Origin: Myxococcales bacterium
Lineage (GTDB): Bacteria; Myxococcota; UBA727; JABDBI01
NCBI GenBank assembly: GCA_023248545.1
Contig: JAHFEF010000003.1
Location: forward strand, 46,913 to 110,912
Direction: 5' to 3'
DNA length: 64,000 nt
Under the pieces are notes generated by a model. The model had not been told where the DNA came from. It saw only the letters and a list, made by a program, of their open reading frames with translations, and ran no database searches. How positions within the stretch are numbered: position 1 is the stretch's first letter; every line of letters starts with the position of its first letter. Below, in pieces: positions 8,462 through 16,243 of this stretch. A program made the translations under genes and the position numbers.

Positions 8462-10888
8462 TTAAAATCCTAATTTCAGCCCAAACTGCAATTGCCAAGC
8501 GTTCAAGAGATAAGCGTTGAATCCCCAAGTGGTTTCTGTTGTGCCATAAGACTCGTATGAAGAAGTGCTGTTGCCATCAGAATAAGTGTGTGTTTCTTTT
8601 CTCTGCTCATCCACCCGATGCAATCCAATCAACGCGTGCATACCGCCTTCTACGAAGAAACCAACCAAAGGGATTGGGTAATATTCGAGCCCTGCCATGA
8701 TTTGACCTGCTGGTCCAAACCCGAAGTTCGAAGACTCTGACCTCAAATTACTTTCTTCAAATCGTGAATAGGGATGAATCGTATTGATATCAATCAAAGC
8801 AGCGAGTCCTAAAGAGCCCGTTAAATATGGCGCCAGGCGTTGTTTGCCAAACTCGATCGGGATTTGGGTTTTGAGGTCGAGGCCTGTCCCGACATTACCC
8901 AAACCACCTGATGGTTGCCCAGGGAAACTGTAACCCGCATAGCTCACATAGGCTCCAGCACTTAAATAGCGATAGAGTGGAACTTCAATGCTTAAACGAT
9001 AGGAGAAATCCGATTTCAAATTGGGCATTTTCGAAAGTTTGTCATTGCCGAGCCATTGGATTTGAGGTGAAAAGAAGTAACCTAACGAAAAGTTGGTCGT
9101 TGGGTAGGGCAATGCCTTGGGTTCTTCTTCAACATGCTCCAAACCTTTACCGGCTTCAATTGAGTTGCGCTTCAAGACTGATTTCAAAACCACAATATTG
9201 TCGTTCAAGTCACCAAGTCTTAAGTAAGTGAACTCGTCTGGAGAGTACATTTTGAAGTAGTAATTTTTATCAATTTGAACAAGACCGCGTCCAAAGTCAC
9301 TCCAATCACTTAACTCTCGGTAACGCTTTAACCAGTCTTTCTTTTTGAGCTCAAAGTTTTTGAGGTTAAAGCCACCGACAACAGCTTTCCACAAATAAAC
9401 ATCGACGCTTCGATCGCTGGCTGGCAAGTCACTGTGAGATTGGTAACGCACAGCACGAGCAATTACTTGTTCCAGGATGGTTGAGTTTAAAACAGGTTCC
9501 ATCACGTGAAACTGCCTGGTACCTTTTAAAGAAATGCCTTCCGTAATTTCAGGGTGCAAAAGCAAGATTTTGACTTTGCCTAAGTTGTAATCAGAGACGA
9601 TTTGAGATTGCTCGTCTGCTTTGGCATTTGGTTTTAAGATGGCATATTGGCCACTTAATCCCTTGTCATCTAAATACCTGGCAAAACTCAAAATCCCATT
9701 TTCAAAATAGTTAGAATAGATGACTGTTTTTTGAAGTCCTTTGGATGTAATTTTTTTAAACAAGGCATCAAACTTTGGAGGAGCGACACCTAGGTTACCA
9801 ATATCACGCCCAGCTCCAGGGCTATTTCTCAAATGTTTTTGAAGCCCGGTGCTGTTTAACTTCAGATAAGCCAGATCAATATGGGGAGATTCTTCTTTCA
9901 AGAGCAAGAGCAGGTGCTCATCATCTAAACTCATTTCAGCAAAGTTGAGAAAGAACTGAAACTGTTCGCCGTTGTAGCTGACTTCTTCAATGTGCCTTTT
10001 TTGAGCAGGAAATTCACTTTTGTCTAAGTTTGGTATTTCGTAATAAGAAACATATTCAGAGGTGGTTGCTTTCAATTGATCGGCGTTTAAGCGACGTAAG
10101 TGAAATTTTTCGACAGGAAAGCAGAGCGCGTTGATGACTGGGAAGCTAATCATTCCAAGCGCCATGACGGGCGCAATTGCTACGGGTCCTAATAGACCAG
10201 CTGCACCGAACCCAACAACGATAGGACTCACATTTCGAATAATCATGCTTTCCGTGAAATAGCCACGCCAAAAAGAAGCAGCAGGAATCACTTCGGTGTA
10301 TTTTAAGCGAAATTCTTCTTCATTATATGGAAACAAGTCTTTGCCAGAAACCAGATTCACCAACGGAGCAATGTCATGCTCATTGCTATAAAGCGGTGTT
10401 CCGGTGAGTGCTAAAATTCGATTGGATTTTTGGAGGTTTAAATATAAATCACTGTACCTTTTGTTCTGTTCTTGATTTGAAGATTTAATCAAACGCACCA
10501 AGTTATGCGCCTCGTCCATGATTAAAATTGTCTTAGATAAATCTCTGCCAATGAGCTTTTGGGGAGCATCATGATAAGACACAAACTCGAAACGTTGGGT
10601 GTTTTTGACCCCAAACTGCTTCATCTGCTGGAGCCAATGGCCTTCAATAAACCGAGGCGCTAAAACGATGACTGGTTTTTCAGGGAAACGTTCAGCAAAA
10701 CCAATGGCCAAAAAAGTCTTACCTGTGCCCATGTAATGGTTAATCAACAATCCCTTCACCTCGGGGTGCTCAACTAAATAGTTAATTGGCGCTTCTTGGT
10801 GTGGTAATAAACTAATCTTCCCTTCGAAAGCATCTAATTCTGAAAATAGAAATACGCCCAATAGAAATAATACACTGTTTTTAAACAT
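8462..10888 (-). CDS. Signal peptide - SF2 helicase - outer-membrane beta-barrel fusion
   Basis: 808 residues in one uninterrupted frame. Residues 1-20 look like a signal peptide. Residues about 25-510 form a two-lobed superfamily 2 helicase: Walker A GTGKT (54-58), DEAH (125-128), TGTP (162-165), motif V ITEGISLKG (448-456), motif VI EQVIARAVRYQSH (473-485) followed by SDLP and DVYLW. This motif V/VI block resembles poxvirus/mimivirus D6/D11-type helicases more than bacterial SNF2 proteins. A hydrophobic stretch (about 217-257) separates the two lobes. From about 600 to the C-terminal Phe808 the protein is a Gly/aromatic-rich beta-barrel (LGYFFSPQIQW, GLKLGF). The motifs are clear. Location and role of the ATPase are unknown. 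Confidence 0.85.
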   Translation of the reverse strand: MFKNSVLFLLGVFLFSELDAFEGKISLLPHQEAPINYLVEHPEVKGLLINHYMGTGKTFLAIGFAERFPEKPVIVLAPRFIEGHWLQQMKQFGVKNTQRFEFVSYHDAPQKLIGRDLSKTILIMDEAHNLVRLIKSSNQEQNKRYSDLYLNLQKSNRILALTGTPLYSNEHDIAPLVNLVSGKDLFPYNEEEFRLKYTEVIPAASFWRGYFTESMIIRNVSPIVVGFGAAGLLGPVAIAPVMALGMISFPVINALCFPVEKFHLRRLNADQLKATTSEYVSYYEIPNLDKSEFPAQKRHIEEVSYNGEQFQFFLNFAEMSLDDEHLLLLLKEESPHIDLAYLKLNSTGLQKHLRNSPGAGRDIGNLGVAPPKFDALFKKITSKGLQKTVIYSNYFENGILSFARYLDDKGLSGQYAILKPNAKADEQSQIVSDYNLGKVKILLLHPEITEGISLKGTRQFHVMEPVLNSTILEQVIARAVRYQSHSDLPASDRSVDVYLWKAVVGGFNLKNFELKKKDWLKRYRELSDWSDFGRGLVQIDKNYYFKMYSPDEFTYLRLGDLNDNIVVLKSVLKRNSIEAGKGLEHVEEEPKALPYPTTNFSLGYFFSPQIQWLGNDKLSKMPNLKSDFSYRLSIEVPLYRYLSAGAYVSYAGYSFPGQPSGGLGNVGTGLDLKTQIPIEFGKQRLAPYLTGSLGLAALIDINTIHPYSRFEESNLRSESSNFGFGPAGQIMAGLEYYPIPLVGFFVEGGMHALIGLHRVDEQRKETHTYSDGNSTSSYESYGTTETTWGFNAYLLNAWQLQFGLKLGF

Positions 10889-10939
10889 TTCTTGGGGCTA
10901 TCACGCTTTGGGTGGATTGGCTAGGCAGGTATAAAACTC

Positions 10940-10968
10940 TTGACGTCTGCCTCAGAAAACATTAGTTT
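10940..10968 (+). promoter_or_regulatory. Putative promoter of tRNA-Thr
   Basis: TTGACG, a 17-bp spacer, then TAGTTT. Transcription would begin about 10975, some 9 nt before the mature tRNA 5' end, which fits a short precursor leader. Confidence 0.55.
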
Positions 10969-10983
10969 TTGCGCCTCCTACGC

Positions 10984-11059
10984 GCCGACATAGCTCAGTT
11001 GGTAGAGCAACTGTTTCGTAAACAGTAGGTCGCCAGTTCGATTCTGGCTGTCGGCTCCA
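10984..11059 (+). tRNA. tRNA-Thr (anticodon CGT)
   Basis: A complete cloverleaf with encoded CCA. The acceptor stem GCCGACA pairs with TGTCGGC, the D arm contains AGCTCAGTTGGTAGAGC, the anticodon stem ACTGT/ACAGT closes the loop TTCGTAA with anticodon CGT, and the T arm contains GTTCGATTC. The discriminator base is T, followed by CCA (11057-11059). This is a threonine tRNA reading ACG. The accessory island begins directly after it, which is a usual place for integration, although no att duplication of the tRNA 3' end was seen. Confidence 0.95.
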
Positions 11060-11065
11060 AATTCG

Positions 11066-11105
11066 CCCAGGCAAATCTGGCGAGCTATGCTCACCAAAGC
11101 CTGGG
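11066..11105. repeat. Long imperfect hairpin after tRNA-Thr
   Basis: CCCAGGC (11066-11072) pairs with GCCTGGG (11099-11105), and inside TGGCGAGC faces GCTCACCA with one mismatch around a TAT loop. There is no T-run after it, so it is not a standard terminator. The same CCCAGGC...GCCTGGG frame with an inner GC-rich hairpin occurs at 42016-42060, so the two may belong to one repeat family. Confidence 0.55.
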
Positions 11106-11345
11106 TAATCCGCCCCGTCACAATTGCATTGACGCAACCTGTTAGAATGCATTTAACCAGTATTTTCTGTGCCTCTGCAAGTTAAGTTGTTAGTTGTTGT
11201 GTCAGACACCTTTTCGCACCTTTTCATACATGGCACCGACGCTAACGAAATTATAGATGGCCACAATAGGATGGATACGTCTTCACAAAAGCGTGTTTAC
11301 ATGATTTTATCTGCTCAGGATTTGGTGGGGTATACGGAGAAAATT

Positions 11346-11663
11346 ATGAAAAAGTTTTTATTTTTTGTCTTGTTTTCAATTGTTGCACTTGAACCAGTAT
11401 TGGCGGTCGGTGGTTGTGGTGCTGGGGGCTGCGGCGGAGGTTTTGGTGGTGGGGGCGGCGGATCGATGGTAGGAGAACATCGCCATAGAGGCCCGACAAC
11501 CCTAACAGATGTTGTAGCTATGGGCACTATGGTCGGATGCGGCATGCTGGCTACCATGCTCCCTGCTAAGGTTGTTGTTGGTGTTTTCGTAGTTACGTTT
11601 GGTGGTAGTATAGTTTTACTTGCGGGAACAGCTACTCTTCTAGCAACTGGAATCCTAAAATAG
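11346..11663 (+). CDS. Small Gly/Cys-rich secreted or membrane protein
   Basis: 105 residues from ATG 11346. Upstream in-frame starts exist, but the sequence from MKKFLFFVLFSIVALEPVLA onward is a classic signal peptide. It is followed by a Gly/Cys-rich stretch (VGGCGAGGCGGGFGGGGGG) and one or two hydrophobic segments (about 50-70 and 75-103). No family is recognised. It sits alone between the tRNA and a REP cluster. It could be a small inner-membrane protein with a flexible periplasmic loop. Confidence 0.6.
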   Translation: MKKFLFFVLFSIVALEPVLAVGGCGAGGCGGGFGGGGGGSMVGEHRHRGPTTLTDVVAMGTMVGCGMLATMLPAKVVVGVFVVTFGGSIVLLAGTATLLATGILK

Positions 11664-12009
11664 CTCAGTTGTTCGTAACTACTCAGGCGGGTTGAGTTCC
11701 CTTAAAAGGTGTCATAAAAGGTGTAAAAGGTGTCAGGCCTTACAAGTTACAGGTTCTATAAAAGGTAAAAGGTGTCAGGCCTTACAAGTTACAGGTTCGT
11801 GCAATAGAGTGTGCAGGGGGGCTATACTAAGCGATTAGATTGACCACCCTAGATACCAGAGCTTGCAACATGTAAACATGTAAGGCCTGACACCTTCTTT
11901 TTCTTTCTCCCTTCTCCCTTCTCCAGAGCAGAAATCAACGAACTGATCTTATATTCTGGTCTATCGCAGATGTTATTGTAATTCGGCTAAAATTTGCTAG
12001 AAAGAACCA
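11664..12009. repeat. REP cluster in a gene-free stretch
   Basis: Contains two direct copies of the REP core AAAAGGTGTCAGGCCTTACA (11725-11755 and 11767-11797, each continuing AGTTACAGGTT), an inverted copy ending in GACACCTTC (11877-11903), and several partial AAAAGGTGT units. A possible -10 box TAAAAT (11988-11993) precedes the RING-finger gene. No protein-coding potential was seen. Confidence 0.85.
11767..11849 (+). repeat. 82-bp direct repeat, left copy (flanks the RING gene)
   Basis: REP core followed by GTGCAATAGAGTGTGCAG, a short G-run and CTATACTAAGCGATTAGATT, then GACCACCC. The same order recurs at 13006-13087 with a 2-bp indel and very few mismatches. The RING-finger gene lies between the two copies. 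Confidence 0.85.
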
Positions 12010-12972
12010 ATGAAAGCAATATTTATTCTGCTGACACTGAATCTGTCCTTTATTGGTCAGGCCAATTCGCAATTTTCAAACGAGCAGGCCCCTGAAACTT
12101 GCCCGCGAGAGTCTCTTTTGAATCCCTTAATCAAACAGCTAGATACGAAGGTGAACCAACTCAGAGATTTACAATCGGTTCTACAAAATCAGGATCTTTC
12201 TGATGATGAACGTAAGGCTAAGAAGGCTGAATTTGCTCAAAAGGTAGATGAAGCGAACAAACTGCATCAGGCGCTAAATGAACATATAGTCAATGCTCAG
12301 AATGGCGTGATGCCTGAAATCGCCCCCGACTTTTCGTCAGCGCCTAAAGTCTCGATAGGCGAAAGTCGTTCGTGCGCTCCATACATTGAAACCTCAAAAC
12401 CGATTTGTTCAATTGAAACGTGTCCGTTGCCAATTGAGGAGAATTCGTGGCTATATCAGCATTCCAGAATCGACATAGGTCTCGAACTATTTAATGCACT
12501 CACGCTGCTTGTAACACATAACAGATTTCAACTTACTCATGACAAATTTATCGGTGTGCGACCTTATGCAAACGCTTTAATGCTTTCACTCACGCTGGGG
12601 CGACTTGCTTCGTATTTCACCGGCGCCAGAGAATATTTTAGTTATTTTTGTTATGCGAGTAGCGCTTTGATGTTCACTTCTGGAACTGCAAGCGCTCATG
12701 CAATGTGGACATCAATTAGAGCAAGGCTACCCTTGCCGGTTTGGATGTTATCGACCGAGGAGCGCGCCAAAATGCTAGCAGTCCTGACCGCGAGAATCCT
12801 AGAGGGTCCGGGTACTTTAATGGAAACGGCATGTTCAATTTGCAGAGATGACTATGTGCTGGATGTAGCGATTTCTCATCTTGCTTGTGGGCACGGCTTC
12901 CACACAGGCTGCCTAATTCAGTGGGCTCAAACCTTACCCCGACACTTATGTCCATTGTGCAGAAAGCAGTAA
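12010..12972 (+). CDS. Exported protein with C-terminal RING-H2 finger
   Basis: 320 residues. The N-terminus (MKAIFILLTLNLSFIGQANS) is a signal peptide. A charged coiled-coil-like region spans about 35-95, hydrophobic segments lie about 185-200 and 210-232, and the last 46 residues form a textbook RING-H2: C275-x2-C278, C293-x-H295-x2-H298-x2-C301, C314-x2-C317 with a Trp (QWAQ) and Pro before the last pair (CPLC). RING fingers of this type recruit ubiquitin-conjugating enzymes in eukaryotes. In bacteria they are rare and mostly found in host-directed effectors. It is an isolated gene between two 82-bp direct repeats. Export to a host is inference. Confidence 0.82.
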   Translation: MKAIFILLTLNLSFIGQANSQFSNEQAPETCPRESLLNPLIKQLDTKVNQLRDLQSVLQNQDLSDDERKAKKAEFAQKVDEANKLHQALNEHIVNAQNGVMPEIAPDFSSAPKVSIGESRSCAPYIETSKPICSIETCPLPIEENSWLYQHSRIDIGLELFNALTLLVTHNRFQLTHDKFIGVRPYANALMLSLTLGRLASYFTGAREYFSYFCYASSALMFTSGTASAHAMWTSIRARLPLPVWMLSTEERAKMLAVLTARILEGPGTLMETACSICRDDYVLDVAISHLACGHGFHTGCLIQWAQTLPRHLCPLCRKQ

Positions 12973-13005
12973 AAAGAAAAAAAGAAAAGGTGAAAAAGGT
13001 GTCAG

Positions 13006-13087
13006 AAAAAGGTGTCAGGCCTTACAAGTTACAGGTTAGTGCAATAGAGTGTGCAGAGGCTATACTAAGCGATTAGATTGACCACCC
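13006..13087 (+). repeat. 82-bp direct repeat, right copy
   Basis: REP core, then GTGCAATAGAGTGTGCAGAG and GCTATACTAAGCGATTAGAT, ending GACCACCC. It is near-identical to 11767-11849. Partial REP units (GAAAAAGGTGTCAG) precede it from 12986. Confidence 0.85.
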
Positions 13088-13159
13088 GAGGGTTGACAGC
13101 ATGGAGCAAATGCCAGAAAGTACAAACTCGGCTGCCAAATAGATAAAGTTGGATTTGTC

Positions 13160-13189
13160 TTGAAAGAATCGCTGAAGGATAAATAACAT
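13160..13189 (+). promoter_or_regulatory. Putative promoter of the 134-residue membrane protein gene
   Basis: TTGAAA, 18-bp spacer, TAACAT. The start codon at 13212 would follow a short leader of about 16 nt. Confidence 0.4.
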
Positions 13190-13211
13190 ATTTCGAACCC
13201 CGGTTTATATT

Positions 13212-13616
13212 ATGAAGAAAAAATTACTTGAAGTCTATGCACTTGCTGTTTGCTTTGTGACGTTGTTTGTCCTGATGATTGTGTTGGCAATGACGATGTA
13301 TCGTGCCGTTCAAATCATTGCTCCTACCGTGACAATGGAATCTGAGACCTATGCCAGTTATCAATCAAATGATCTTTTTTGGGGTGCCTGTGGCAAGAGT
13401 AGATTGTCTGAATATAGCACTGCTTGTTCTGAGCTCGATATGAAGAAAGTGCGCCCCGCAGAAGAAGAACTGACAGAGCAGCGTGAACGTGAGTTCGCTC
13501 TTAAAATTAGCTTAGAGCGGCGTGATGCTTTGCGCTCTTTGATTCAATTGTTGATTGTGATATTTTTAGCTGGTGTAACATTTTTGATGCATTGGGCGAT
13601 TGCTAAAAAATCGTAA
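13212..13616 (+). CDS. Two-pass membrane protein, function unknown
   Basis: 134 residues. Transmembrane segments at about 8-32 (YALAVCFVTLFVLMIVLAMT) and 110-130 (LIQLLIVIFLAGVTFLMHW) bracket a soluble loop of about 75 residues containing two cysteines (WGACGK, TACSE) and a Glu/Arg-rich helix (EEELTEQREREFALK). No family is recognised. It lies in the REP-rich island, between the right 82-bp repeat and the RAYT element. Confidence 0.65.
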   Translation: MKKKLLEVYALAVCFVTLFVLMIVLAMTMYRAVQIIAPTVTMESETYASYQSNDLFWGACGKSRLSEYSTACSELDMKKVRPAEEELTEQREREFALKISLERRDALRSLIQLLIVIFLAGVTFLMHWAIAKKS

Positions 13617-13766
13617 TTACTCAGGGGTAGGCGTTTGAACTGGAGTGCGCCCTTTCCCCCTTGACATTTCCGCTTAGAAAGATACTGTTGAACAATTAAG
13701 AAACTAGTATTAGCTTTTTGTATAATTTCTGCTGCGGCATATTCTGATACTGAGATATTTTGTGAC

Positions 13767-14033
13767 ATGATAAATATTTCGGCAGAACTCGAAGTCACCG
13801 AAGAAAATATAGATCAGATTCAAAGACGCCCTTTCCCTGTATCTGTTGGCGATTTGGTTCACAGAGTAGAGTGTGAAAAAGATTCATCTTCTGATACCGC
13901 TATGGTGGTTTACTTTGCAGGGTCTGTTCTTAGAAACACCCCTTACGGTGATGGCATTACGCTGACCACGAATAAAGGTCGCAAATTCAAGTTTAGAATG
14001 TCTGATAGTAATTTTTCCAATCCAGAATTATAA
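13767..14033 (+). CDS. Small hypothetical protein (low support)
   Basis: 88 residues with a plausible soluble composition, including a Gly-rich beta-like C-terminal half (DGITLTTNKGRKFKFRM). No ribosome binding site precedes the ATG and no family is recognised. A competing antisense frame (13544-13798) overlaps its 5' end but has a poorer composition. It could be a remnant. Confidence 0.35.
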   Translation: MINISAELEVTEENIDQIQRRPFPVSVGDLVHRVECEKDSSSDTAMVVYFAGSVLRNTPYGDGITLTTNKGRKFKFRMSDSNFSNPEL

Positions 14034-14133
14034 TCTATTTGCAAAACCGGCTTGTTAAACAATTTTGCAACACTTTGTCAATTTGCGCATCGCTTTTCTT
14101 GACGCACGGCTATCCGAATTAGAAAAAGAAAAG

Positions 14134-15157
14134 AAAAGGTGTCAGGCCTTACAAGTTACAGGTTGACAAAACTTCGTCGTCACATTAATCGCTTCGCATG
14201 ACACGCGCACCCCGTATTCTGTTCGAAAACGCTTGGTACCACATTATAAATCGTGGCGCAGGTCGTCAGCCTATCTTTAAAACGGACGAAAATAGGCAGC
14301 TATTTCTAGAAAAATTGGCCGAACTTGGCGATAGATTTTCAGTCGAAGTTCATGCCTATTGTCTCATGAATAATCATTTTCACTTACTCGTTCGAACACC
14401 GACTGAGGGTCTCAGCGCAGCTATGAAGCATCTTATCGGAACTTATACAAAGAAATTTAATCGTTCTGAGAAACGGGATGGCCCACTATTTCGAAGCCGT
14501 TTCAAAAGCATTGTGATCGATGCTGATGCCTATCTTCTTGAGGTAAGCCGATATATCCATAATAATCCGGTTGAAGCAAAAATCGTTGTTTTGCCACAGG
14601 ATTATCGCTGGTCGAGCTACAGTGCATACATTTATGGAACAGGAAAGGTGGAGCCGTGGCTTCACACGGGTGAAATTTTGAAAAGGGTGGATGACTATCG
14701 GGCGTTTGTTGAACAACCTCGGCAGATTTCAATGGCCAAGTTTTATTGTTCCTCGCGCCTTCCAGGTGTTCTTGGTAGCAAGGAGTTTAAGCATTATGTA
14801 TCAGCGCTTGGTTTTAGCGAAACACGAAAATCACGTGCCGATGAACATGGAATTGGTGCAAGTGATATCTGTGCAAAAACCGCGAGTTTCTTTCAGTGTG
14901 ATATCGATGAGCTGCTGCAGAGCAGGCAAGGCAAAGGCAATTTGGCACGGTCTGTGGCGATGTACCTGGTTAAGAAGTATACGAATTTAACGATTGAGGA
15001 GATGGCCACTCACTTTCAAGCAAGCAAGAGCGGTATTTCAACGCTTCTGACCCGGAATCGGAATCTGTTGGAAGTAGATGGAAAGGGGTCGGTGGCTTGT
15101 AGGTATCTGGAGGTCGAGCTCGGGTTGACTTGTAACTTGTAAGGCCTGACACCTTTT
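14134..15157 (+). mobile_element. RAYT element with REP termini in inverted orientation
   Basis: A REP core in plus orientation (14134-14164) begins the element and a REP core in minus orientation (15131-15157) ends it; a second minus copy follows directly (15158-15184). Between them lies a single Y1-transposase gene. The left end beyond the REP (GACAAAACTTCGTCGTCACA) and the right end (about 70 bp inside the coding sequence) both recur, without the gene, at 16099-16243. This defines the element boundaries from sequence alone. Confidence 0.85.
14198..15142 (+). CDS. REP-associated tyrosine transposase (RAYT, Y1/IS200-like)
   Basis: 314 residues. The N-terminal Y1-type HUH nuclease domain shows WYHIINRGAGRQPIF, the HUH pair in MNNHFHLLVRTP, GPLFRSRFKSI and SRYIHNNPVEAKIV with the likely catalytic Tyr. 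The C-terminal third has a helix-turn-helix (TIEEMATHFQASKSGISTLL), as in RAYTs with a DnaA-like tail. Such proteins mobilise REP sequences as single strands. The last codons and the stop TAA (15140-15142) are supplied by the right-hand REP, so gene and repeat are physically interlocked. Start at ATG 14198; no strong ribosome binding site is visible. Confidence 0.93.
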   Translation: MTRAPRILFENAWYHIINRGAGRQPIFKTDENRQLFLEKLAELGDRFSVEVHAYCLMNNHFHLLVRTPTEGLSAAMKHLIGTYTKKFNRSEKRDGPLFRSRFKSIVIDADAYLLEVSRYIHNNPVEAKIVVLPQDYRWSSYSAYIYGTGKVEPWLHTGEILKRVDDYRAFVEQPRQISMAKFYCSSRLPGVLGSKEFKHYVSALGFSETRKSRADEHGIGASDICAKTASFFQCDIDELLQSRQGKGNLARSVAMYLVKKYTNLTIEEMATHFQASKSGISTLLTRNRNLLEVDGKGSVACRYLEVELGLTCNL

Positions 15158-15239
15158 TGTAACTTGTAAGGCCTGACACCTTTTGTAGACACCTTTTGAC
15201 ACCTTTTTTTCTTTTCTTGGCAACAATCTGGGAGCTGGC
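15158..15239 (-). repeat. Second minus-orientation REP plus partial units
   Basis: TGTAACTTGTAAGGCCTGAC then ACCTTTT (15158-15184), followed by partial units GTAGACACCTTTTGACACCT up to about 15210. It is tandem with the terminal REP of the RAYT element. Confidence 0.85.
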
Positions 15240-15270
15240 TTGACAGAATTCCAGAATCCAACGTACACTC
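15240..15270 (+). promoter_or_regulatory. Putative promoter of the 240-residue lipoprotein gene
   Basis: TTGACA, 18-bp spacer, TACACT. The ATG at 15276 is only 5 nt after the -10 box, implying a leaderless message. Confidence 0.4.
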
Positions 15271-15275
15271 TTCTT

Positions 15276-15998
15276 ATGAAATACGTATACACTTGCTTGC
15301 TATTTTGCTTTGTAGTTGCCTGTAACGATGTTCACAATTTTGACCACACTTCTGGCAGTCCTCAACACCAGCAAACTCTAGCCAAGTGTTACGCTGATTT
15401 AGACAAATTGACCCAATTTTCACAACCAGAGTCATGTAAAACTGCAGGCATTATGCCCAGTGAAGTAAAGGGTCACTGGACGAGTTCTGGTAATGTTTCT
15501 GGGCTGACATACTTTGTTGCCGAGACAGGCCAACTTGAAATCACGTGCAGGGATTGCACGTTATTGGAGGGATGCAAATATTTTGGACCTGGTTCTATCT
15601 CTGTCAACGGCCATTTGTGTCGAAAAGAAATGTCTAAGCTGCATTGCCCTCAAGAAGCTTTTCAGAAAGCCGGGAAAGGCCATAAGGAACACGAAGAGCC
15701 AACTTACCCAGGAGTCAAATCTGTGACCCATGAGCGCATTAATTGGGAAGCAATTACAAACTCCATCGAACAAAATGGCAGCATCTCGTCTAATGTTCTA
15801 CATGTGACTGCTGGTGTTTTGTATGGACATGGGTCGATGTCTGGATCTACAGGAACCATTGCAGCAAGAGATATTTCTAAGTTTTATGGGACGATTTCAT
15901 GCAGCAAATCCTGCAAGATAATCACTGAAACACCTATTGAAAACTTCAAGATGACCCTGCACGGAAATTTCGACGTGGTCCTGACAGGGTCTTTCTGA
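15276..15998 (+). CDS. Putative lipoprotein, function unknown
   Basis: 240 residues from ATG 15276. The N-terminus MKYVYTCLLFCFVVAC is a type II signal with lipobox VVAC. The mature region carries several paired Cys (CRDCTLLEGC, SCSKSCKI) and beta-rich, Gly/Ser-rich stretches (VLYGHGSMSGSTGTIAARD). No family is recognised. It sits between the RAYT element and its deleted derivative. The perfect 7-bp inverted repeat TGCTATT/AATAGCA at 16015-16029 just downstream could slow transcription but has no T-run. Confidence 0.6.
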   Translation: MKYVYTCLLFCFVVACNDVHNFDHTSGSPQHQQTLAKCYADLDKLTQFSQPESCKTAGIMPSEVKGHWTSSGNVSGLTYFVAETGQLEITCRDCTLLEGCKYFGPGSISVNGHLCRKEMSKLHCPQEAFQKAGKGHKEHEEPTYPGVKSVTHERINWEAITNSIEQNGSISSNVLHVTAGVLYGHGSMSGSTGTIAARDISKFYGTISCSKSCKIITETPIENFKMTLHGNFDVVLTGSF

Positions 15999-16098
15999 AT
16001 TCGATCTTGAAAGGTGCTATTTAATAGCAATAATCCGGTACTCGCGAGGCAAGTTGGAGCGGTTTCCTCTTCCATAAGGAAAAGGTGTCAGAAAAGAG

Positions 16099-16243
16099 AA
16101 AAGGTGTCAGGCCTTACAAGTTGCAAGCTAGACCGAGCTCAGCCCCCAGATACCTGCAGGCCACCAACCCCTTGCAAAGCGATGAGTGTGACGACGAAGT
16201 TTTGTCAACCTGTAACTTGTAAGGCCTGACACCTTTTCTCCTT
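16099..16243 (-). mobile_element. Internally deleted RAYT derivative (miniature element)
   Basis: Read on the minus strand, the first 51 nt are identical to the left end of the RAYT element at 14134-14184. The next 14 nt match its leader up to the start codon with a few changes. The remaining 75 nt match the 3' end of the RAYT coding sequence and right REP (15083-15157) at most positions. The coding region between is missing almost exactly from the start codon on. This makes it a non-autonomous element of the REPIN/MITE type, lying inverted to the full copy about 940 bp away. Confidence 0.85.

Noticed and set aside
10952..11152. 66-residue reading frame on the minus strand over the tRNA
   Set aside because: It is antisense to tRNA-Thr and typical of spurious frames created by tRNA sequence.
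13544..13798. 84-residue minus-strand frame
   Set aside because: It overlaps the 3' end of a better-supported membrane-protein gene and shows no signal, motif or ribosome binding site.
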